Assembly (NCBI GenBank): GCA_021397835.1
Contig: JAJFZO010000583.1
Span: 474,501-538,500 of the forward strand
Origin: Moringa oleifera
Lineage: Eukaryota; Streptophyta; Magnoliopsida; Brassicales; Moringaceae
Length of the DNA stretch: 64,000 nt
Direction of reading: 5' to 3'
Shown here: piece after piece, positions 1 to 10,139 of the stretch
Position numbering within the stretch: position 1 is the first letter of the stretch
Layout: each line of letters begins with the position of its first letter
Position numbers and translations under genes: made by a program
The notes under the pieces: model-generated
Database searches by the model: none
Seen by the model: only the letters and a program-made list of their open reading frames with translations
Told to the model about the DNA's origin: nothing

Positions 1-775
1 TAACTCTAATGTTTAAAAAGTAAAAATTGAATCTTAAACTATCAGTTTAGATCAAATCGAACATAATATCCTAGCGATATCAAAATTAAGCGTTAATCAG
101 GGGATACTTTTGTTCATCCATAAATATTTTCATTTAAACTTAACTAGAAACTAATTTGTGAAGAAAAAGAGTGTGTATGTGTTTTAATAGAAAATTTCAC
201 AAATTCAACTGTTAATTTGAAGAATTGATTGGAGAAAATGGTAGAATTGCTAAATTGAGAGAATCAAAGAAAATTTTAAGCTTCTGATAAGTGAGGTTTA
301 AAAAGTGAGAGAATCACACAATGGATAGAGAAAAATTATGTTTCTATTATGAAATCAACCATTAATTTGAAGATTTCAGTTTTAAGAAAACACTAGATTA
401 GTGAATTTGAAAGATTGAGTGAAGATTTTTAAAAAAATTAAATTTTTAGCTAGTGAAATTCAAGAGAAATAATTGCACATGAGAGAGGTATTCATATTGT
501 AAAAAGAGGAAAAATAGTAAGAGTTTTAGAAAAGAATTACATATTTTAAAATCTCTATCTTACTCCTAACAATCCCTAATTAATGTTATCCACATTTAAA
601 TTGAGTTGACGAGAATTTCATTTGGTATAAATTGATAATTTAACTTTCGATGGGCATTTTTTAAACATTAGAATTGATAACAAAAAGTATTGATTAAATT
701 TTAAATACCTTTCACTTTATAAATAAAAAATAAAATTTATTAAAAAATTGAAACAAAGCATTATGCATGATAAGT
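1..775. other. AT-rich intergenic DNA, no gene seen
   Basis: This stretch is AT-rich, with frequent stops in all frames and no recognisable protein, RNA gene or repeat boundary. It ends at the CACTAC terminus of the neighbouring transposon, so it is probably the host flank of that insertion. Confidence 0.6.
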
Positions 776-779
776 CACT

Positions 780-960
780 ACAAAAAAAATTAAAAATAAC
801 GATACAATATAGCAACTGATCTTATTAGTCACTAAATAATGACAGAATAGTGACAAATTTATCATAGAATGAAAATTTTATCATAGCGATAGAATAATGA
901 CAGATTAGCGACACACATTAGCGACAAACGCTATCTTCGTTGCTAAATTTATTTTCAATT
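780..960. repeat. 5' subterminal repeats of the CACTA element
   Basis: Several short degenerate copies of AGCGACA / TAGTGACA / TCGTTGCTAAAT occur in both orientations within 180 bp of the CACTAC end. In the En/Spm family such arrays are binding sites for the element-encoded DNA-binding protein. The matching array at 8135-8690 is denser. Confidence 0.75.
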
Positions 961-1059
961 CATTTATTTAAATTTTTCATTGACTTAACAATAGATTAAG
1001 GATTGAATTTTAATCGGTAGCTAATCAAATATCTGGCGACTACAAGGTTTCGATCACTA

Positions 1060-2345
1060 TTTAGGCAATGCAACCTAGTGACCACCCTTTGGGCAATGGC
1101 GAAGGCTGCAAGCTTGCTGCCTTCGAAGATAGCCATGCATGGCGGCCACAAAAGCAAACTAGCCACCAGTATGCCTCTTTGGCATGCAGTAGTGCATGGC
1201 CGCTGCTAAAGCAAGGTGGCCGCCAGCTTGCTACCTTCGAAGGCAGCCATACATGGTTGCCTCAGAAGCAAGGTAGCCGTCAAGCCTCCCAAGGTAGCCA
1301 TGCGTGGCCGCGAGCTTGCTGCCATAATTTGAAGGTGACTGCGATGGCCATGAACAAGGAAGCCATAGCCTTCGAAGGTGGCAACCATGGCCATGAAGGT
1401 AGGCATGGCCTTCGAAGGCGGCTGCCATGGCCACGAAAGAGGCAGCCACAGTCACCCACGAAGGCAGCCACGACGTCCATGAAGGCAGCCATAGCACCAA
1501 TGAAGGCAGCCACAGTCGCCTACGAAGGCAGCCACAAGACCCCATGAAGGCAGCCATGGTGCCCACAAAGGCAACCACGGGGCCAATAAAGGCAGCCATG
1601 GCCAACGAAGGCGACCATGGTAGCCCACGAAGGTAGCCATGGGTGCCCACATAGGCAACCACGGCGGCCTACGGAGGCAGCCACGGTTGCCATGAAGGTA
1701 GCCACGGGAGCCCACGAAGGTAGCCATGGTCTTCGAAGGAGGCTACCATGGCCTTCGAAGATGGTAGCCATCGCCTTCAAAGGCGGCAGCCATGGCCTTT
1801 GAAGGTGGCAGTAATGGCCATCGTAATAGCGAAGGCAGCCATGGCTGCCATGAAAGCCTCCATGCATGGCTGCAAAAGCAGCCATGGCTGCCTCAAAAGC
1901 CTCCATGCATGGCTGTGAAGGCAGCCATGGCCACCGCCAAAGCATCCATGCATTGTCGCAATGGCAGCCATGCCTGTTGCCAAAGCATCCATGCATGGCC
2001 GTAATGGTAACCATGGCCTTCGAAGGTGGCAGCGATGGCTGCCGCGAAAGCCTTCATGCATGGCCGCGAAGACAGCCATGGTCATCCCTAAAGCATCCAT
2101 GCATGGCCGCAAAGGCAACCATGCTTACCGCCAAAGCATCCATGCATAGCCACAATGGTAGCCATGGCCTTCAAAGTTGGCAACGATGGCTACTGCGAAA
2201 GCCTCCATGCATGGTCGCGAAGGCAGTCATGGCCTTCGAAGCTGGCAGCCATGGCCTTCTAAGGTGGTAGCCATGGCTGCCACGAAAGCGACCATGCATG
2301 GCCTCGAAGGGGGCAACCATGGAAGCGAAGGCAATGCTGCCTTCG
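1060..2345. repeat. GC-rich 21-22 bp minisatellite with higher-order units, inside the CACTA element
   Basis: About 1.3 kb of GC-rich, CpG-containing repeats sits in otherwise AT-rich DNA. From about 1380 to 1830 the unit is GAAGGCAGCCATGGTGCCCAC (mostly 21 or 22 bp, a few 19 bp). From about 1850 to 2330 the array turns into higher-order blocks starting AAAGCATCCATGCATGG that recur every 43, 65 or 87 bp, i.e. 2, 3 or 4 basic units. The first part (1110-1370) has a looser version keyed by AGCTTGCTGCC. Almost every unit holds palindromes CCATGG or ATGCAT. Because 21 bp is seven codons, long reading frames open on both strands; I take these as artefacts of the repeat. Its place between the 5' subterminal repeats and the transposase recalls the GC-rich downstream control region of maize Spm. 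Confidence 0.85.
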
Positions 2346-2440
2346 CTTCGATCATTTTATTTTCACTATGGATGCAACGACGAACTGCACTTTCGTCGCT
2401 AAATTTCACTTCTAGCAACTGCCACTTCTATCGTTAAAGT

Positions 2441-2450
2441 GCTTATAAAT
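2441..2450 (+). promoter_or_regulatory. Candidate TATA box of the CACTA transposase
   Basis: TATAAAT at 2444-2450 follows directly after the GC-rich repeat block and lies about 380 bp before the first transposase ATG (2826). A pyrimidine-rich, leader-like stretch with CGCACGTGCG follows. The assignment is by position and motif only. Confidence 0.35.
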
Positions 2451-2825
2451 TGAAACCCTAATTTTTTTTCTTTCGCACGTGCGTGTTTCCTTTCCCCTTA
2501 TTTCTATTTCTATCTCTGCTTCTATCTTCATAAAATTTTTCCTTTTCGCCCGGTTTCTTTTCCCTTTAATTTTATTATTGTCTCTGCATCTACCAAGATT
2601 GTCAAATTGCTCTTTTCACTAGCATGCGGCACTATCTTTCCCCTATTTATCTTGCTGTCTAAGAGCCAAGTTTTTGCCAATCTTTCCTTACTCGAGATTT
2701 TGGTGTGTGCCATTTTCTCTTGTATTTTCTCTATTGTGAGTAGCCATTTTCATCTTTCCTTAAATCAAGAATTTTTAGATAGTATAGAACATTTCATTCA
2801 TCTTACTTCTAGTCAACTGGCATTC

Positions 2826-5800
2826 ATGGATGGAGATAAGAAAAGGTGTCCATGTAATTGTAAAAAGTGTCAGAATCATCGTTATGAAACTATTTGGCTA
2901 AATATGGTTTCATAAAGGAATTTTATGTTTGAAATTGTCATGGGGAAAATGATGAGAGTTATAATAATAGGGCAACTGAATATCATATCGAGAAAGGATC
3001 TACCATTATGCATGAAGTTAATACCAAACAATGGTAAATCCAGAACATATGGAGGAATCCCCTAATCCAGACGCTCAACATTTTTATGATATGTTGAATG
3101 CTGCTAATCAACAATTATGGGATGGGTATCAAAATCATTCATAATTATCTGCTGTTGCTAGAATGATGAACATAAATTCAGAACATCATATTTCAGAAAG
3201 ATGCTATGATGATATTTGCTAATTAATGAAAGAGATGATACGTATTGATAATCTCATGACTGAGAATTTTTACAATACAAAACAATGCATGCAAGGTATG
3301 GGGTTACCGATTGAAAAGATTCACTTTTGCAACAACAGGTGCATGATATATTGGGGTGAAGACAATGAACTAAGTTCTTATAAGTTTTACAATCATTCAT
3401 GGTATAAAAGATGAAGATGAGAATCTGATAAACAAAAAACACTTGTTCCATATAAGAAGATGTATTATTTTTCTCTCAGTCCATGGTTACAGAGACTATA
3501 TGCATCAAAAGCCACATTACAAACATGAGATGGCATGCCAAACACGAGATTGAAGATAGTGTATGCATCATTGCTCTAGCTCTCCTACTTGGATGCATTT
3601 TAATTAATTGCATCCATCTTTTGTTGCTGAATGTAGGAACGTCAAAATAGGTTTGAGTATTGATGGATTTCAACTATTTGATCAATCAGGCTAACAGTAT
3701 TCTTCATGGCCGATAATAGTGACACCATATAACTTACCCTCGTGGATGTGCATGAACGAGGAGTACATGTTCCTAACTATAATGATTCCTGGACTGACAA
3801 ATCTAAAAGATAAGTTAGACGTCTATTTGCAGCCTTTGATAGCATAGTTACAAATGTTATGGGAGGTTAGGGTGCTCACGTATGATATCTCTTGTAAACA
3901 AAATTTTGTCATGAAAGTTGCTCAGATGTGGACCATTAGTGACTTTCCTGCCTACTCGATGTTGTCTAGATCGAGTATAGCAGGAAGGTTAGCTTGTCCT
4001 TACTGTGGAGAAGATTCAATGCGTTTATCCTTCCCAACGGATGGAAGCAGTCTTGGTTTGATAACCATCATAAGTTTTTACTAGAAGATCATCCATTTCG
4101 AAGGAATAAAACTGCATTCATTAAGAATAAAATGGTAAAAAGAATAGCTCTTCCTATTAAATCAAGGTATGAATTGCTACATGATATAGATTAATTAGGG
4201 TTGAGAAAATTTAAAGAAATAGGATATGATTAGATAAATGGTCCTATTTGCAAGACATGCGGTTTGAGGAAACAAAACATATTTTGGGATTTACCTTATT
4301 GGTGCAATAACTTAATACAATATAATCTTGATGTCATGTACATAGAGAAAAATGTGTTCGATAATAGGTTCAACACAGTCATGAATGTAGAAAGAAAGAC
4401 AAAGGATAATGCAAAGTCAATGAAAGACTTGAAGGCATTTTGTAAACGCCCTGAGTTAGCGAGAAATACAACCATTAGAAAATACCTTAAAGCTTGTTAC
4501 AACCTTGACAAAGCTAGTAGAAAAGCATTGTGTGAGTAGGTGAAGAATCTGAGATTTCCTTATGGATATGTATCAAACATGGCAAGGTGTGTGGATATGA
4601 CAAAACAGAAGCTGTTTGGGATGAAAAGTCATGACTGTCATGTTTTCATGCAACAATTACTACCCATCGCATTTGATGAGTTATTACCTATGTGGTACAC
4701 ACTAATAGAGTTGAGTCTTTCTTTTAAAGAACTTACATCTGCCATTCAAGTTGAAGATATGAAATGACTTGAGAATAAAATTCCTATGATTTTATGTAAA
4801 CTCAAGCATATATTTTCTCCAAGCTCTTTTGACTTGATGGAACATCTTCGAGTGCACTTGACTTATGAAGCAAAGATAGCTGGTCCAGTGCACTATCGAT
4901 GGATGTATCTATTCGAAAGGTACTAATCTTTACTTTATGTAATTAATATATATCATTGTACATATTAATTATTTGATCATTCTTAATTATCGTTATAGGT
5001 ATTTAAAGAAGTTGAAAAACAACATTAAGAATAAAGCAAAATTGAAAGGCTCGATATGCAATGCATATTTGGTTGAAGAGGCATCATCATTTTACTCACA
5101 CTACTTTGAGCCACATGTTAACACACGAGATCGAAAATTGTCATGGAATGATGCTGGTGATTATGAGCCGAAAGAGAATGAAGAAAATATCTTAATCTTT
5201 AAACATCATGGTTGATCATTTGGAAAGGAAAAATCTAGATACTTGACAGAGGAAGAATATTAAGCCGCAGATATATATGTTTTGTTGAATTGCCTTGAGG
5301 TCGAACCATTTAAAGAGTACGTATTTGATAACTTAATCATAGCAATTGACATAGCCACTCGCACATTAAAAATGTTCTTTGACAATGATCGTGATTTTTC
5401 ATACTAATATTTTGTAGGATTTATATTTCTCAATTACGTGAACATTGTCCATGCATGACTAATCGTGAGGTCGATACTTTAATTTATATATGCGTCCTTC
5501 TAATCTAATTTCCTGTTTGGTTAAATCATTTTTGGTTAGTGTAGTCAAATGATTCATTTTCTAATACTTATAGGTTCATGATCCACTAAACTTTGTTAAT
5601 TGTAATTCTATCAAAGTGTTGTGAAAGGTCCATTAAGGTCGGTGAAATCATACCCAGGTTACTATGTCAATGGGTATAAATATCACACTAAAAGACACGG
5701 TTCAGATGGAGCTACAATGAATAGCGAAGTATGTAGTGAAGGGTAATTCTAATGCAGATGAAAGTGACTATTTCGATATATTGATGGAATTGTTACAGTT

Positions 5801-6370
5801 AGAATATCCCATATTACCAATCAAGAGAACTGTTTTATTCAAGTGTGAATAGTTTTATCTTACACCGAATATGGGCACAAAAGTACATAAATCATATAAT
5901 CTAGTGGATGTCAATCATACAAGGAGATTAAATAAGTATGAATCATTTGTGTCAGCTTTACAAGCAGCTCAAGTTCATTATGTTCCTTATCCAAGTTTAA
6001 AGTGCGATAAGCGTGATTAGTAGGCTGTTTGCAAGATAAAGATCAGATCTGTCATTGAATTTCCAGGTTCTAATTTGACATGTGGATCAAGCCAAGATGC
6101 TCATTTTCAAGATGATGAAAGAGATGTCCATCAAATTAAGAATGATTCAGACGATTATCTTATATCTTTGAATAATCCAAGTGGGACATTAATAGATATT
6201 GATGAAGAAGAAAAAAATATGTCAGATAAGCCAGATTTTGGAAACTATTCTACAGAGGAAGAAGACCAAGAAAAGGAAGATCTTGAACATGATGATTACT
6301 TTGTTTTTTCATTTTTTAATTATTTAATGTACTATTTTAGTTATATAATCTATTATAAGAAATATGTGTT
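2826..6370 (+). pseudogene. TNP2-type CACTA transposase, broken
   Basis: The start MDGDKKRCPC (2826) resembles the N-terminal cysteine motif of plant TNP2 proteins. The Transposase_21 core is readable at about 3650-4190, with phrases such as YSSWPIIVTPYNLPSWMCMN, VYLQPLIA and WTISDFPAYSMLS followed by GRLACPYCGED. DUF4218-like sequence follows at 4260-5215 (for example YIEKNVFDN and VHLTYEAKIAGPVHYRWMY, then YFEPHVNTRDRK). DUF4216-like sequence lies at about 5610-6060 (YYVNGYKYHTK, GTKVHKSYNLVDVNH), then an acidic tail. Several in-frame stops (for example after the first 30 codons and near 3850, 4195 and 4538) and frameshifts break it; part of the interruptions may be introns. The product would have been the nuclear transposase that recognises the CACTA ends. 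Confidence 0.85.
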
Positions 6371-6491
6371 GAACTAGTTATCTTTTCATCATTTATTTCA
6401 AGGGGTTTGAGTTCGATTTTCAAGGGAGATTTTTTTGAATTTTTTATTAATTTATGAAACTAAGTTTTATCAAGTTTATTAACATGATTAG

Positions 6492-7994
6492 ATGAGAGGC
6501 CAATGGAGACGAGGTGACTCCGGAGGGAGAAGTGACTCTGGAGGGAAAGCTAAGTATCTTAGAGAGAGAGATCCACGATCTGTATCTTCACCTCCACATA
6601 TCCAAGATGAAGATGAGGACACAATTGCACCATCTCTGCATGTTTCAGCCTCTTCTGGCTTTGCTACTACTAAGATGTCTAGCTCAAGGAGTATGCAAAG
6701 TTTAGGTAGACAGAAAATTTATGTAAACAATAACATGTAAGTATTTATAATTCTTATTTTTAGTACTTTACATCATTATCTTTATACATAAATTTTATTA
6801 ATATTTATTCATTATCTTATTTGACAGGATCGAGCCTGTGCATCAATAATCTGCAAAAATTTATAAAATTGTTCAAGAGATGGTCGATCCATGTAGGCAC
6901 ACATGAAAACTGGTTTTTCAGGAAACCAAAGAGTTTTATTATGAGAAATTCAAAGTATGTATAATTATTTACCAAAAAAAAATTCTAATCCATTTTATCA
7001 TACTTACTAACTTTTATTTTTGCAACAAAAATATTTTACATGGGATGAGACTATAAATGGCATGGTGAAGGTCGCATGGGAGGTTCAAGTTGCAGATCGA
7101 TATGCTAATTTGATGTATGCATGTCATCATAAGGTAAGGAATAAGCCTTAATTTGTCCCTAATACTGTATGGGAGCAATGGCAAATAGAATGGAACCAAT
7201 CAAAGTACAAACAAAAGTGTGAAACTATGTCCCACAATCGACGGAGCAAAACAGGTGGACCCAAGTCAGGTCTCTCTCGATATAGTGCCGATTCATGCTC
7301 ACTGCATAACTATTATCAACGCTTGGTATGTATGATATTTAAATTTTTAAAAGAAATATGAGTGAAAATATTATGGTTATTTATTATGTATTTTTTCAAG
7401 CACAAGAGTTGAGTCGTGAGCCTACTGCAATAGAGCTTTTTAAATGAAATTACACTAAAAAATCGAATCCTGATGAGTTCATAGATGAGCGTTCCAAAAA
7501 AATAAATGTAAGTTTATTGTTTTTAATATTTAATAAGTAAAGTTAATTATGTTTTTTTTTTTAATTTCACTATTCGATCAGCTAATAAGTTAATGAAATG
7601 CTTTACTTATTGTAGGAACGGTTTGAAGAGTTGGTTACCACTGCTTCTTAGCCACAGGAGGGATCTTCAGATACTCTTGAGGTAGACTACAGTAAGCTTT
7701 ACTATAAGGCAGTAGGTAGAGAGAAGAAGTGTCGAGTGTACGGGCTTAGGAGTCAAGCTCTATCATGGTATTTAAGCGACAGCTCTAACAGTGCACACTA
7801 TGGAGGAGCGTATGGAAGAGGAGCATAGGACTTTAGAAGAGAGATTAAAAGAGGAGCGTAAGGCTAGGGAGCATGATCGTATACGCTTCAAGATCGAATT
7901 ACAAGAGTGCTTACAAAAAGAGGTTGATATGAATGAGCGCATCCGCAGGATGGAGGCTTTTTTTTTTGGGAAGCGTGCTCTTAGCACCACCTAA
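6492..7994 (+). pseudogene. Second CACTA reading frame, plant Transposase_24-like (TNPA-like role)
   Basis: Discontinuous exon-like pieces give a typical plant transposon protein. There is an RG/SG-rich start with RGDSGGRSDSGG near 6500. A central part at about 6840-7330 carries WEVQVADRYANLMY and VWEQWQIEWNQSKYKQKC followed by SHNRRSKTGGPKSG. A third part follows about 7400-7500, and the C-terminal piece (7615-7994) ends in an E/R-rich coiled coil and the stop after ALSTT. Introns with GT/AG-like edges appear to separate the pieces (for example around 6739-6828 and 7325-7400). Some in-frame stops exist (for example in the 7140s and at 7650), so it is probably dead. In En/Spm elements the second product binds the subterminal repeats; that role is inferred from position. 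Confidence 0.65.
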
Positions 7995-8134
7995 TAATTA
8001 GATGTAATTTCTTGTATGAATATTGTATTTCACGAGAATATAATACATATATTGTATTTATTATGTTTTATGAATTTTAATTTATTTTATTTTTGTTTAG
8101 TTATTTAAATTTATTTTTTTATAAAAAATTAATT

Positions 8135-8690
8135 ATATTAATGACAGATTCATCAGTCACTAATCAGTTTGTAGTGAAGCCTCTGAGTTTAGCGACAGAT
8201 TCTATTCAGTCGTTAAAGTAGTAACATAATAGAATTTGTGGTTAAAATAGTAACAGATAAGAATTTGTCGCTATTTTAGCGATAAACAAGAATCTGTCGC
8301 TAAGTTAACGACAAATTGTTGTCTCTCGCTAAAATTATGATGGATATTACTCTGTTGCTATACTTAGTGATAGACGTAAATTGGTCATTAATATAGTGAT
8401 AGATTCTTGTGTGTCGCTAAATGAATCTGTCACTATACTTTACCGACAGAATTCTTTTCTATTACTAGTTTAGTGAGAGATTAATATCTGTTTTTAGTTT
8501 AGCAACAGATCCTTATTAGTCTCTAATTTGTCACTAATTAGCGACAGATACAAAATTCAATCGTTAGTTTTTCTTACGACAATGATTTCAACTACTAATT
8601 TTACCTGTTATTAATCTGTCGCTAAATTTTTTTAGCAACAGATTGTTTTAATTTAGTGACGGATTCATCATCACTAAATCTCGTTTTTTT
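8135..8690. repeat. 3' subterminal repeats of the CACTA element
   Basis: More than a dozen degenerate copies of GCGACAGATT / AATCTGTCGCTAA occur in direct and inverted orientation, matching the sparser array at the 5' end. A GTAGTG motif at about 8171-8176 resembles the expected terminus, but the repeats run on for 500 bp past it, so I place the end near 8700. Confidence 0.75.
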
Positions 8691-8702
8691 TTTTTTAATG
8701 AG

Positions 8703-9286
8703 TAGAAGGTGACCACAATTCAGGTTCAGTTCGATTTCAATTATGAACAGTCGGTTCAAGGTTCATGGTTAGGATGAACCCAAACTAGAACCATTAAACT
8801 ACGGTTCTGGTTAAAGTTCAGTTCGAAAGCGATTCAGGTTTCGGTTCATAAGTAATTCAGGTTCCGGTTTGGTTTAATTTCGGTTCAAGTTCGGTTCATA
8901 TTTCAATTATAAATTTAGTATTTTTATTTTAATTATAAATTTTAAGTAAAACTAAAAGTAAAAATAGTCACACTTTTATTGAAATATATATTTTAAAACT
9001 AAAATTATTTTTGAATTTTTTAAAATTAATTTTTAATAATTTTTTAAATTAAAATTTTTAATATTTTAAAAATTAATTTATTTAAAAACCAAATCGAAAC
9101 CGTCAGTTTTGAACTATCGATTTTGGTTCTAGTTCAAAATTTACATGAACCATAATCGAAATATTTTTAAAATGGTTTCGGTTATGATTCAAAATCGGAA
9201 CCGTTGATATCAAATTTGGTTTGATTCAAAATTTAAAGGTTATGGTTCGATTCATCGGTTTAAACCAAACTGTGGGCACCCACAAG
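8703..9286. mobile_element. Non-autonomous hAT-like fold-back element rich in GGTTCGGTTC
   Basis: The left end GGTGACCACAATTCAGG and the complement of the right end (GGGTGCCCACAGTTTGG) are imperfect inverted repeats. Inside, both arms carry many GGTTC / GAACC words, giving partial inverted symmetry around an AT-rich centre (8900-9080). Short plant hAT derivatives commonly have this GTGGGCACCC-type end plus GGTTCGGTT repeats. No transposase is present. An 8-bp target duplication could not be confirmed. Confidence 0.5.
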
Positions 9287-9433
9287 TAATATATAATTGA
9301 AAAGTTAAAAATTTTAAACTAAAATTTTTTATAGTATCATTAAAAAAAAGTATATTTTCACTATATAAATGTCAATCATATTCACACTTTCTCAATTCCT
9401 CAAAATGCAATTAAAAGGTTATTATAATATATA

Positions 9434-9755
9434 TGTGTGTGTTATAAAAAAAAAAAGAAAGTGAAGTAAAGAAACTAATACTAAATAAAGAGAGTAGAGA
9501 GATACTTGCAACATAATAATAAGGAAGAATAAACATACAACTTTACATGCTTTATTTACAAGTACCTTTATCAATAATGAAAAGACACAAATTGATGGTA
9601 TCACCAAATGGTGCAATTAGTGTACATTATAGGGAGATAAAAGAGTATAAAAACGAGGAGATGTTACAAATACCCAAAATTGATACACAAAAAGGGTCTC
9701 CTTTAGGAACAAGAAATTAATCGATAACCATAAATTGGTTACCATATTTATAGCA
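9434..9755 (-). repeat. 3' LTR of the copia element
   Basis: It shares long collinear blocks with 17201-17551, for example CAATAATGAAAA, AGTGTACATTATAG and GATGTTACAAATACC, and ends TTTATAGCA. On the element's strand a purine run (GGGAG) lies just upstream of its start, as a polypurine tract should. Confidence 0.8.
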
Positions 9756-9976
9756 CTCCCATTTGGTTATCCGTACACAAAAAATATGTGTTATTAAAAC
9801 CTTCATTAAGAAGAAAAACACTGTCAAAAAAAAATCTGAATGAAAAAGAGTACATTATTCTTATATAAATATGCGTTGACAATCTACCTCATTAAAAAAC
9901 CTTGTCATGAAAAAACCCAGTGATAAAATACCATAACCAAAGAAAAAAGAGTATAGTGTGTATTAACTCCCCTTCA

Positions 9977-10138
9977 TCATCATATAAGATCTTTGTTGAT
10001 GCACACTTATATTATGTTTTAATTTCTCAAATCTTAAAGTTAGTAATGCTTTGGTAAATAAGTCTTCTAAATTATCATTGGTAAGAATTTGTTGTACATT
10101 AATGTCACCATTTTCACAGTCAAACTTTCTTGGGACAA
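9977..10138 (-). pseudogene. C-terminal end of copia polyprotein
   Basis: On the minus strand the frame reads GDINVQQILTNDNLEDLFTK followed by a copia-type tail and a stop near 9977. The following non-coding part, with the phrase equivalent to ACTGGGTTTTTTCATGACAAGG, is typical of the 3' region of plant copia elements. This fragment is separated from the rest of RNase H by the nested insertion. Confidence 0.75.
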
Positions 10139-10139
10139 A

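Larger units (their letters stand above)
776..8700 (+). mobile_element. CACTA (En/Spm-type) DNA transposon, decayed
   Basis: The left end reads CACTACAAAAAAAAT at 776, the classic CACTA terminus. Just inside both ends are clustered subterminal motifs of the type TAGCGACAGATT and its complement (780-960 and 8135-8690), which in En/Spm bind the element's own TNPA-type protein. Inside, on the plus strand, lie a TNP2-type transposase relic (2826-6370) and a second plant-transposase frame (6492-7994). The right terminus is not clean: after the last subterminal repeats a T-tract ends in AATGAGTAG instead of GTAGTG, so the end is either mutated or cut by the adjoining hAT-like element. No convincing 3-bp target duplication could be fixed. 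With many stops in the transposase it is not autonomous now. Confidence 0.85.

Noticed and set aside
1068..1547. 159-codon plus-strand frame in the minisatellite
   Set aside because: Repeat-driven frame; equally long frames exist on the opposite strand, and composition follows the repeat unit and not a protein family.
8168..8176. TTTGTAGTG as the true right end of the CACTA element
   Set aside because: The subterminal repeats continue for 500 bp beyond it, and the 3-bp flanks do not match those of the left end.
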